This document shows positions 1-9,693 of a stretch of DNA of 10,000 nucleotides, one piece after another; positions within the stretch are counted from its first letter, which is position 1, and every line of letters starts with the position of its first letter. The stretch lies in assembly GCA_015478945.1 (NCBI GenBank), contig JABUQX010113508.1, positions 1-10,000 on the forward strand, read 5' to 3'. The notes below the pieces were generated by a model. It worked only from the letters and a program-made list of their open reading frames with translations, made no database searches and was not told the origin of the DNA. The position numbers were made by a program, and so were the translations under genes. This DNA is from Trachelipus rathkii (Eukaryota > Arthropoda > Malacostraca > Isopoda > Trachelipodidae).

Positions 1-43
<43 letters not shown>
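1..43. repeat. (TA)n microsatellite, left flank of the hAT-like element
   Basis: This is a pure TA dinucleotide run that enters from outside the window and ends exactly where the CAGGGGCGTA terminus of the transposon starts. The last eight bases, ATATATAT, match the eight bases that follow the other end of the element at 1042-1049. Because the host sequence is itself a microsatellite, that match cannot by itself prove a target-site duplication. Confidence 0.97.
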
Positions 44-46
<3 letters not shown>

Positions 47-450
47 GGGCGTATACATAGGGTAGGCAGGGTAGGTAGCTCCTACCCAATATTTTTTAGT
101 CTTTTTAATAAAATAATTTAAATGGTAAAGTAAAATAAATTATTAGAATTTTATATGAAAGTGTAAAAAAGAAACTGATTTATAAAATAAATTTAAAGAA
201 AATCAACTACTTTAGTAATAACAATTATAATAATTAAATTCATTTGGAAATTTTCCTTCCTACTCTGTTCCTAAGAGTAAATTGGAAAGCGGTGGGCGTA
301 CGGGTAGATCTTCATATTTCATATAAAATATATAGGAAAAAGCCAAGCGTCATACCTTGCTGTTGAGCGAAAAAATAAGCAAATTTCGCGAGTACGAAAC
401 TTTCGCTCACCCAGTGAAATCGTACGAAATAATTTGAAAAAAAGATTTTG

Positions 451-452
<2 letters not shown>

Positions 453-499
<47 letters not shown>
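453..499. repeat. (CT)n microsatellite inside transposon copy 1
   Basis: This is a 47-bp CT run. The same place in copy 2 carries a much longer GA run of about 125 bp (2242-2366), plus a GATA run. The microsatellite was therefore part of the transposon and has changed length independently in the two copies. Confidence 0.95.
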
Positions 500-504
<5 letters not shown>

Positions 505-808
505 ACTATATTGTGGATATTTTCACTTATGGCAGAGGAAAATAAATCGTTTATTGTTTTAATTATTTGTTAAGTTTTGAATACAGGCATTTGGTTATTA
601 AATATTATTTTTATTACATTACTTAAGTGATATTTATCTTTATATAATTAAAATAATTATTTAAAAATTCTGGTAGGCCTATGTCAGGCTTTGAGTCAAT
701 CTTATGCATATAATACACATAAATAAACATAGCTTTATTCAAAAGGACGTGAAAAATTAAATTTTTCCTTCAAATAAATAAGGACGTATTGCAGTTAAAG
801 AGTTTTCG

Positions 809-809
<1 letters not shown>

Positions 810-852
<43 letters not shown>

Positions 853-870
853 TTACAAAGGAAAGAGTTA

Positions 871-942
<72 letters not shown>

Positions 943-973
943 CGAGAGAGAGGGAGAGAGAGAGAGAGAGAGG
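810..973. repeat. (TA)n, (TA)n and (GA)n runs near the right end of transposon copy 1
   Basis: There are TA runs at 810-849 and 874-939, separated by a 24-bp island, followed by a GA-rich run at about 944-973. Six-frame translation gives alternating Ile-Tyr and Arg-Glu strings, which are artefacts of the dinucleotides and not proteins. The whole stretch lies inside the transposon, upstream of its TACGCCACTG end. Confidence 0.95.
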
Positions 974-1038
974 AGATAGTGGGAGAGAGAAAGATATATA
1001 AACTCTGCCTACCCAAGTGTATTCTTCCAGGTACGCCA

Positions 1039-1041
<3 letters not shown>

Positions 1042-1127
<86 letters not shown>
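1042..1127. repeat. (TA)n microsatellite, right flank of transposon copy 1
   Basis: A pure TA run follows the TACGCCACTG end directly. Together with 1-43 it shows that the element landed inside, or was later surrounded by, a TA array. Confidence 0.97.
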
Positions 1128-1489
<362 letters not shown>

Positions 1490-1531
1490 TGCCTCAGGTT
1501 CGTCCATGTTTGTGTTCCAAACTGACACTTG

Positions 1532-1559
1532 GAGTCACGTGCAACTCAGCACGTGACTC
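1532..1559. other. Perfect 10-bp inverted repeat with a CACGTG box in each arm
   Basis: GAGTCACGTG (1532-1541) and CACGTGACTC (1550-1559) are perfect reverse complements around the 8-base spacer CAACTCAG. Each arm contains CACGTG, the E-box core bound by bHLH-zip factors such as USF, MITF or Myc. In RNA or single-stranded DNA it would form a short hairpin. No nearby gene is visible that it could regulate, so a regulatory role is only a possibility. Confidence 0.6.
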
Positions 1560-1589
1560 AGGGAAACTCGAGTCGTTTTGGTTACACAC

Positions 1590-1613
1590 ACAAACGCACA
1601 AAAGGTGATTTGA
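1590..1613 (+). repeat. Microsatellite-associated core repeat, copy A
   Basis: A 24-bp block starts ACAAACGCACAA and ends GTGATTTGA. It matches 3251-3274 at 22 of 24 positions by eye. In both places a (TA)n array begins 15-18 bp downstream, so the block behaves as the conserved edge of a repeat family that ends in a TA tract. The upstream 100 bp of the two islands are only loosely alike. Confidence 0.55.
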
Positions 1614-1622
1614 AAATGCAAT

Positions 1623-1627
<5 letters not shown>

Positions 1628-1664
<37 letters not shown>

Positions 1665-1705
1665 CAGTTAGAGTATATATATATATATATATATATATAA
1701 AGAAA

Positions 1706-1756
<51 letters not shown>
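1628..1756. repeat. Interrupted (TA)n microsatellite
   Basis: TA runs at 1628-1663, 1674-1699 and 1707-1756 are separated by two short breaks, GCAGTTAGAG and AAGAAAG. Ile-Tyr repeats in translation are artefacts. Confidence 0.96.
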
Positions 1757-1758
<2 letters not shown>

Positions 1759-1949
1759 TGAGTAGTAGCAGAGAGTATATAGACAGGAAATGAAATTTGT
1801 GGTGATGAGCATTTACAACTTTACGAGGTTACATAAATACATGAGAAAGAAAGAAAGATGTAAATGAATGTATGAGAGATGAGAGGAGGAGTGTTGAAGA
1901 TTAAGACTTAAAGAGAAAGAGAGGAGAGAGAGAGAGAATGGACCGTGGA
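1757..1949. other. Purine-rich unique island, no gene seen
   Basis: This stretch is rich in GAAA, GAGA and GATG words (for example GAAAGAAAGAAAGATG near 1845-1860, and GAGAGAGA at 1925-1936). It lies between a TA array and the broken inner edge of transposon copy 2. It does not match the corresponding right end of copy 1 in either orientation, so copy 2 does not continue here. Confidence 0.6.
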
Positions 1950-3057
<1,108 letters not shown>

Positions 3058-3119
<62 letters not shown>

Positions 3120-3129
3120 TATATATATA

Positions 3130-3175
<46 letters not shown>

Positions 3176-3180
3176 TATAT
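3058..3180. repeat. (TA)n microsatellite, interrupted
   Basis: This TA array carries breaks at about 3118 (AGTATA), 3131 (CTATA) and 3171 (AAATA). It has no coding content. Confidence 0.96.
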
Positions 3181-3812
<632 letters not shown>

Positions 3813-4035
3813 GCGAATGAGGTGTGTATGAATATGATTGTAGTATGTGTGAGTAGTTCCGTGATTGTTGTACGTGTGTGTAGTTAGTGTATAAGTATAT
3901 GTGATTGTGGTACGTGTCTGTATAGTTCCGTGCGAACGAGGTGTATATGTATGTGATTGTGTTATGTGTGTGTAGTTACGTGCGAACAAGGTGTGTATGT
4001 ATGTGTAGTAAGTGTGTGTAGTTAAGTGTAAGTGT
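3813..4035. repeat. Degenerate TG-rich minisatellite, about 50-bp unit
   Basis: Units begin GCGAAYRAGGTGT and run through GTATGTGATTGTG to TGTGTAGTTMCGT. Clear starts are at 3813, 3932 and 3982, with shorter, more decayed units between. The last full unit is 50 bp. On the minus strand the array leaves a 116-codon frame open (3705-4055) whose product is Thr/His/Tyr repeats. I treat that frame as a by-product of the TG-rich repeat and not as a gene. Confidence 0.7.
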
Positions 4036-4540
4036 TTTACACGCGTAATATCCAAAGTGTATTGTTTTCAATGGTATCATCTACTTTTCTACTAAGTTAG
4101 TAGTGAAGTTTCTGCAAAAATATTGTATTATTTTTTATTTAGATATTCTCAACTTTCAAACACTACCTCACTACAAATGATTTTGGAATAAAAGTCTATC
4201 AATTTTTAAACCACATTCAATTTTGATAGAATGTCTTTTACCCAGAGGTCAAAACTGGGTTTTTTTAAAATCCGAATATCAAATCGTGGTCAATGGTAAG
4301 GGGAAAATATTTGTTAGGAGTAACTGGATTGTGACCAGAAAAAAAACTGATTTTTATTGCTTATAAGTTTTGTCAATGCGCCAAGGGGACAGATTCAAAA
4401 GCCAAGAGGACAAAAGATATTTTTTCTGAGATCATCCTCTCGCACCACTCTTTTTTTTTTTTTTTTTTTTGAAGATCCCTGGGTCCAAAAATATGAAGAA
4501 TACATAAATAAAAACTTGTAGCAACCGGTTATGACGATTT
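4036..4540. other. Unique AT-rich sequence, no gene supported
   Basis: About 500 bp without tandem structure except a T20 tract at 4451-4470. Short open stretches exist; the longest plus-strand frame that I followed is under 30 codons and ends near a donor-like TGGTAAGG at about 4294. Nothing is long enough to call. The T-tract with the A-rich sequence after it could be the tail region of an old retroposed copy on the minus strand, but no body is recognisable. Confidence 0.5.
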
Positions 4541-4710
4541 TTATATATTATATATATTATATTATATTATATTATATATTATATATACTATATATATTAA
4601 TATATATTATATATATAATATAATTATATATATATCTATATAATATATTTATAATATATTATATATTATATATATATAGTATATATTTAATATATTATAC
4701 ATAATATATA

Positions 4711-4786
<76 letters not shown>

Positions 4787-4796
4787 AATATATACT
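4541..4796. repeat. Degenerate TA/TATATTATAT satellite
   Basis: This tract is almost entirely A and T, built from TATAT and ATTAT words in irregular order, with a purer TA run at about 4749-4783. It looks like a decayed TA microsatellite and leads straight into a TG array. Confidence 0.93.
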
Positions 4797-4925
4797 ATGT
4801 GTGTGTGGTGTGTGTGTGTGTGTGTGTGTGTGTTGTGTGTGTGTGTGTGGTGTGGTGTGTGTGTGTGTGTGTTGGTGTGTGTGTGTCGTGTGTGTGTGTG
4901 TTGTGTGTGTGTGTGTGTGGTGTGT
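4797..4925. repeat. Interrupted (TG)n microsatellite
   Basis: This TG array has several single-base slips (GTGGTG, TGTTGTG, GTCGTG). All frames give Val-Cys or His-Thr strings, which are not proteins. Alternating purine-pyrimidine tracts like this one can adopt Z-DNA. Confidence 0.97.
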
Positions 4926-5164
4926 ATTAAAACATTCATAAAAAATAAGCACTGTTCAAATTTTACGGATTTTTTAAAAATTTTTAAAATTCAAACAAAA
5001 ATATAATATAAATAAATATATAAATAACTAGAAATAAAATAAATAAATAAATAAAATAAATAAAATTAAAACTGGTGATTTCATGACTCACACGTACCTT
5101 GCCTTATTTTGATATAAAATGCAATTTTATTTTTAAATATACTAACTATTTAGCATTTTTAATT
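4926..5164. other. AT-rich spacer with an (AAAT)n-like run
   Basis: Positions 5034-5066 are an AAAT/AATAAAT run. The rest is AT-rich unique sequence containing several AATAAA words, which are uninformative at this base composition. No gene is seen. Confidence 0.6.
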
Positions 5165-5294
5165 GTCTATATATATATTATATATAATATATATTTATAT
5201 ATTTATATATATATCTTATATATATAATATATATATATATATATTATATATATATATATATATTATATATATTATATATATATATAATTATATA

Positions 5295-5334
<40 letters not shown>

Positions 5335-5480
5335 TTATATCTATATATATATATAATATATATTATATATATATTATACTATATAAATCTTGATATAAAT
5401 GTCTATGAACATATATACCCATATATGTGAAAATAGATAATATAATATATATATATAACATATAATATTATATATATATA
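5165..5480. repeat. Degenerate TA satellite
   Basis: TATAT/ATTATAT words fill 5165-5386 and resume at about 5436-5480 after a 50-bp island. The open frame of Ile/Tyr residues across 5163-5393 is an artefact of this composition. Confidence 0.92.
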
Positions 5481-5562
5481 CCCAAAATGACCAAAGCATT
5501 TTTTTAACGCGTTCTTTTTCAATAAAATACGTAGGAAAATAATATTTTCCTCATATTATCTA

Positions 5563-5664
5563 TCATTATTATTATTATTATTATTATTATTCATTTTATT
5601 ATATTATTATATATTATTTATTATTATTATTATTATTAATAATTATTATTATTTATTATTATTA
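5563..5664. repeat. (ATT)n trinucleotide repeat
   Basis: ATT/TTA triplets run from about 5563 to 5664, with slips around 5592-5615 and 5638-5652. The same trinucleotide recurs at 7491-7585. Confidence 0.93.
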
Positions 5665-5726
5665 AGCTTTTTAACCGCAATTATTATATTCAAATATATT
5701 GTTTACATTGCTATTATTTTGGGTAC

Positions 5727-5754
5727 TTGGGACATCTATTCGTAAATGTCCCAA
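5727..5754. other. Perfect 9-bp inverted repeat, hairpin
   Basis: TTGGGACAT (5727-5735) and ATGTCCCAA (5746-5754) pair perfectly around a 10-base loop. It is the only GC-containing structured element in a very AT-rich stretch and lies next to a TA tract starting at about 5758. Its function is unknown. Confidence 0.5.
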
Positions 5755-5757
5755 ATC

Positions 5758-5842
5758 CTATATTATATATTATAATATATATATATATAATATATTATAT
5801 ATATATTTTAATATGTCATATGTATATATATATATATATATA
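5758..5842. repeat. Degenerate TA repeat
   Basis: TA-rich words with TATTATAT slips fill this tract, broken by ATGTCATATG near 5813-5822. It borders the only gene-like stretch of the window. Confidence 0.9.
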
Positions 5843-6021
5843 TTGTAAAACTTTGTTAGTTGTAATAAATTTTTCTACATTCAAAGTTTTTCCTATTAAC
5901 GGACAGTAGTACAAATTGAGGTAGACTCTTTGAATACGCTTCTTTAACTCCACAATGTTTGTCGATTTGTTAGAGTAAACTTTAGATTTACCATAACCTC
6001 AAGAGATAATAAATAAATGAG

Positions 6022-6306
6022 TTAATCCCGAGACTCAGAAGATGGAACCAGGGATGTTTGAGGTGGGGAGTTCAGTTTCTCGTCCTCCCATGTTGAGGGG
6101 AAGTCAGCATTAAGTTCATCATCAAAATGGTTGGTTACCCTTGTGGAGTTTCCAGGTTGTGCTAAAGAGGTTTGAACAAGATCTGAAGGGTGCGGAAGCG
6201 TCTGGCTATTTTGATTGTCTACCTATAGAAACCTAATTACCCTGGAAAACTATAATTTAAATATTCTTACACCTCTCTTGAACATTGAGGTGGGGTTGGG
6301 GAGGTC
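6022..6306 (-). CDS. Putative 3' end of an unrecognised eukaryotic gene (two exons)
   Basis: On the minus strand, a 34-nt exon (6306-6273) ends GAGAG at a strong donor, GTGTAAG (6272-6266). A 50-nt intron ends TTTCTATAG at 6223. A 66-codon frame then runs from 6222 to a TAA at 6024-6022. The two exons join in one open frame, about 77 residues in all. An in-frame TAG abuts the second exon in the unspliced sequence, so the frame exists only from that splice site. The first exon is preceded by a branch-like TTGCTAAC and then GACAAG, and an in-frame TAA lies just upstream of that as well. The terminal exon is noticeably GC-richer than its surroundings. Its product is Ser/Pro/Gln/Thr-rich with an acidic patch, FDDELNADFPSTWEDEKL (residues 33-50), like a disordered C-terminal tail. 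I do not recognise the protein. Upstream exons are not identified, and chance cannot be excluded. Confidence 0.4.
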
Positions 6307-6768
6307 CTTGTCGAAAGCAATTGTTAGCAATAATTTAGAGGTTTTATTTCAAATTATCATAAAAAGAAATTACTAACATCTGTAAGTACTTGTAGGTACT
6401 AGACGTCTATAACAGATCATTCTTTAAAAATAAATGGTCCATATATATGAGAACTGTGCAATCCAACGCAAAACAAACCAAACCAATTTTCTGAGTGATA
6501 TACGATCAAAATTAAAAGATCTAAAGTAAATATTCCTGTTCCTAAAATCCATAAATAGGTAAAAGTAACAAAAGAAAACCAATTGATTATTCTACAAATA
6601 TGAATCGTTCCATTATTATTTTTTTTTAAAGAACAAAATTGGTATAAATCACTAAAATATAAAATCAGTAAACTAAATTTCGGTTTTGTCAAAAAGAGAA
6701 TCTTCGTTGGCAAAAGTGAAGATAAAAAAACTGGGATGGCTATATCAACTAATGAAAAAAGTATTTAG
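6307..6768 (-). other. AT-rich sequence upstream of the putative exons, possible intron
   Basis: If the minus-strand gene end is real, this would be intronic or contain an earlier exon. A minus-strand frame of about 115 codons is open from 6764 to a TGA at 6419-6417. It contains no ATG, and its hydrophobic Phe/Leu/Ile-rich translation is what T-rich DNA gives by chance. A CTTTTTTCATTAG acceptor-like string lies at its upstream edge. I do not call it a gene. Confidence 0.35.
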
Positions 6769-6962
6769 AGGTTTGAAATTAAACTGGGCTTATAATTAAA
6801 CTAGGTTTTTAATTAAACTAGGTTTGAAATTAAACTAGGTTTGAAATTAAACTAGGTTTGAAATTAAACTAGGTTTGAAATTTTTTAATCAAACTACGTT
6901 TGAATTAAACTAGGTTTGAAATTAAACTAGGTTTGAAATTAAACTAGGTTTGAAATTAAACT
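6769..6962. repeat. 17-bp minisatellite, about 11 units
   Basis: The unit is AGGTTTGAAATTAAACT. Units are nearly identical except for the first two, which are divergent (ACTGGGCTTATAATTAAACT and a TTTTTAATT variant), and a decayed interruption near 6880-6905 (AAATTTTTTAATCAAACTACG). Each unit has GTTT...AAAC dyad symmetry, so the array could fold into serial short hairpins. The period of 17 is not a multiple of three and no frame is kept. Confidence 0.92.
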
Positions 6963-6978
6963 TTTCTATTTCTCTTAA

Positions 6979-7047
6979 CAACACCTGCAATGACAGTGTA
7001 TGCTGCACTGCTGTTTTTGTCCGATGTTATGTTGGAAGCAGGTGTTG
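6979..7047. other. Imperfect long hairpin with a perfect 10-bp base
   Basis: CAACACCTGC (6979-6988) pairs perfectly with GCAGGTGTTG (7038-7047). Between them, GACAGTG and CACTGCTGT can form an inner imperfect stem around TATGCTG. The total length of 69 nt is in the range of small structured RNAs, but there is a large unpaired right-hand arm and no further evidence of transcription. Confidence 0.4.
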
Positions 7048-7487
7048 AAAATGCTGAAGTTGTCTGAAAAATTTTGAAGGAGAAGAAGAGAAAATGAAAA
7101 GTAATGGGAGCGTAGGATCAATTAGAACTTAGAAGTAAATTGTTTGAATGGTTCCTACATTACTAATAATGTTGATGAAACAGGAGAACTAAAGAAAGAA
7201 AGAAAAGAAGCAGGGAGAAGAAACTTCTGATAATCAGTTTTGTTTATGCAGATTCTTTCTTTTGATGATCTTGGATGAAGAGGAAAAGTTTTCTAAGAAG
7301 AAGAGAGAAGAAGAAGAGAAGAAGAAGAAGAAAAGGAGAAGAGAAGAAGAAGAAGAGAAGAAAGGAGAAGAAGGAAGAAGAAGAGAAAACAGAGAAAGAA
7401 GAGAAGAAGAATGAAGAAGAAGAAGAAGAAGATATAGAAGAAAGTCAAAGACTGATGAAGAAGTCTGAAATATCTTTAGATATTTTT
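7048..7487. repeat. Purine-rich tract with (GAA)n/(GAAGA)n core
   Basis: The plus strand is almost entirely A and G from about 7275 to 7443, with GAAGAAGAA and GAGAAGAAG words; the flanks are also purine-biased. A 110-codon frame at 7275-7607 encodes Lys/Glu/Arg strings and then Tyr strings from the following ATT repeat. That is a repeat translation and not a credible protein. Long polypurine tracts like this can form triplex (H-DNA). Confidence 0.85.
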
Positions 7488-7490
7488 TTT

Positions 7491-7491
7491 A

Positions 7492-7529
<38 letters not shown>

Positions 7530-7590
7530 TTTTATTATTTTATTATTATTATATTATTATTATTATTAATTATTAATTTTTATTATTTTT
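7491..7590. repeat. (ATT)n trinucleotide repeat
   Basis: An ATT array with slips near 7528-7556 begins about 50 bp after the end of the GAA tract. It is similar in composition to the array at 5563-5664. Confidence 0.93.
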
Positions 7591-7851
7591 CTGTCCCTCC
7601 TAAATAGGGTTGACCGTGAGCGGTGACATTCTGTAAAAAAAAATAAAAATAACAAAATAAATAAAACTATTAATATTTTGGACCTTATTAATTATATAGA
7701 CGTCACAACAAATTTCTATACCCCCCAGACCTGAGCAAAAGAAGCTATTACATACATACAACAAGAAAAAATGAAGCAATCTATATAAAAAATTTCCTCA
7801 TTGATTCGCGACAGTCGTGTAATTAATAAAAACCTATATTTCTTTTCATTT
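7591..7851. other. Unique AT-rich spacer, nothing identified
   Basis: I looked for open frames, tandem structure and RNA motifs here and saw none worth calling. A C6 tract (7721-7726) and a GACGTCAC word (7700-7707) stand out only because of the AT-rich background. Confidence 0.5.
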
Positions 7852-8043
7852 ATATATATTATATATATTATATCTATATTATATATATATATATATAATA
7901 TATAATATATTATATATATATATATAGTATAATATATATATATTATTAATATATATATATATGATATTAAGCTACATTTGCTAACCTATTAGTATATAAT
8001 TTTGTACATCATATAATATATATAATATATATATATATACTAT

Positions 8044-8089
<46 letters not shown>

Positions 8090-8146
8090 TATTATATATA
8101 TATATATCCTATTATATATATATATATATATATATAATATATTAAG
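7852..8146. repeat. Degenerate TA satellite with a duplicated island edge
   Basis: TATAT/ATTATAT words occupy 7852-7962 and 8012-8146. The word ATATTAAGCTAC appears at 7964-7975 and again at 8139-8150, each time where the TA tract ends and each followed by a related ...AACCTATTA string (15 bp on in the first, about 22 bp on in the second). The island was therefore duplicated with the satellite. Confidence 0.85.
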
Positions 8147-8661
<515 letters not shown>

Positions 8662-8765
8662 CATTGAAAACTTCAATTTAAAATATCTATTCTAAACAGT
8701 TATTACATAAAATTTAAATTTATCAATAATCTCAAATGAGTAACCAAGCCTACAAAAGACCATAC

Positions 8766-8997
8766 CCACACACAACCACACACATCACACACACACACAT
8801 CTATATATATATATTATTATATATATATATATATATATATTATTATATATATTATATATATATATATATATACTATATATATATAATAGAGAAAAAGAGA
8901 GAAGAGAGAAAAAAATAAAAAAAAACTAGAAAAGAAAGAGAAAAAATAAAGAAAAAGGAAATAAAATAAAGAGAAAAAGGAAAAGACAAAAGGAATG

Positions 8998-9083
<86 letters not shown>
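8766..9083. repeat. Compound CA / TA / purine / GA microsatellite
   Basis: Four tracts follow one another: a CA-rich run (8766-8800), a TA run with slips (8801-8886), an A/G-only irregular tract (8888-9000) and a pure GA run of about 83 bp (9000-9083). From 8888 the plus strand is almost entirely purine for nearly 200 bp. Leu-Ser strings on the minus strand are repeat translation. Confidence 0.95.
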
Positions 9084-9086
<3 letters not shown>

Positions 9087-9365
9087 ATTATTGATGTAGA
9101 CCACAAATCAAAATGTAAGTATTTTACCATACAGAAACTTTTTTTTTTTTTGAGAAAAAATAAAAATAACTTTTAATTAAATATGAACTTTAAATATAAC
9201 AATATTGTAGAACAGGAGTTCTTTCTGGGTGGTCGCGACTCAAACTTGGGTCGCCGTAGCTTCAGGAAAAAAAAATTAAAGTGTTATTTTTTTCTTTTTT
9301 TCAAATTTAAATTTTAAACCATATTCGTGCTTAACACCTCTGTACAACACGTAAATTTGAGAGAG

Positions 9366-9654
9366 AATAGTATTAGTTACACTTTTTTATAAAATTAAAA
9401 TACTACAAGTACACTTATTTATATCATTACAATACTACAAGTACACTTATTTATATCATTACAATACTACAAGTACACTTATTTATATCATTACAATACT
9501 ACAAGTACACTTATTTATATCATTACAATACTACAAGTACACTTATTTATATCATTACAATACTACAAGTACACTTATTTATATCATTACAATACTACAA
9601 GTACACTTATTTATATCATTACAATACTACAAGTACACTTATTTATATCATTAC
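9366..9654. repeat. 32-bp minisatellite, 8 identical units
   Basis: Units start AATACTACAAGTACACTT and begin at 9399, 9431, 9463, 9495, 9527, 9559, 9591 and 9623; I see no difference between them. A degenerate unit at 9366-9398 (AATAGTATTAGTTACACTTT) marks the older edge. Such homogeneity indicates very recent expansion or ongoing homogenisation. Confidence 0.95.
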
Positions 9655-9677
9655 ATTAACATTTTAATTTCAAAATA

Positions 9678-9693
9678 GACCCCCATGGGGGTC
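9678..9693. other. Perfect 16-bp palindrome at the start of the 31-bp array
   Basis: GACCCCCATGGGGGTC is its own reverse complement. Its right half merges into GTCGTGAAG, the first unit of the 31-bp array. A CCCCC/GGGGG palindrome is striking in this AT-rich background. Confidence 0.7.

Larger units (their letters stand above)
44..1041 (+). mobile_element. Non-autonomous hAT-like DNA transposon, copy 1, apparently full length
   Basis: The element starts CAGGGGCGTA and ends TACGCCACTG, so the ends are inverted repeats with 9 of the first 10 bases matching (CAGKGGCGTA). A second matched block, GGGTAGGCAG, follows further in on both sides, at 62-71 and in the complement of 1004-1013. Terminal CAG...CTG and an 8-bp duplication (ATATATAT at 36-43 and 1042-1049) are the established signature of the hAT superfamily. 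The element is about 1 kb and carries no open frame beyond microsatellite translations, so it encodes no transposase and would depend on an enzyme supplied elsewhere. Internal landmarks are a (CT)n run at 453-499, (TA)n at 810-849 and 874-939, and a GA-rich run at 944-973. The subterminal part at 380-436 is rich in short CGAAA/TTTCG inverted motifs. Such motifs are often transposase binding sites in hAT elements, but that role is inferred here. A closely related copy lies inverted at 1950-2770. Confidence 0.8.

Noticed and set aside
4240..4267. ACCCAG...CTGGGT stem followed by seven T, resembling a bacterial terminator
   Set aside because: The window is eukaryotic, and a 6-bp stem with a T run is expected by chance in AT-rich DNA. 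No upstream transcription unit is visible.
4797..5006. Val-Cys-rich plus-strand frame and His-Thr-rich minus-strand frames
   Set aside because: They are translations of the (TG)n array and not a cysteine-rich peptide gene.
6417..6764. Minus-strand frame of about 115 codons with a membrane-protein-like composition
   Set aside because: It contains no ATG, and its Phe/Leu/Ile richness follows from T-rich DNA. No motif is recognisable. It could be an upstream exon of the putative gene at 6022-6306, but nothing links them.
7275..7607. 110-codon frame, Lys/Glu/Arg-rich then Tyr-rich
   Set aside because: The charged part is a translation of (GAA)n and the tail is a translation of (ATT)n. Two unrelated simple repeats read in one frame do not make a gene.
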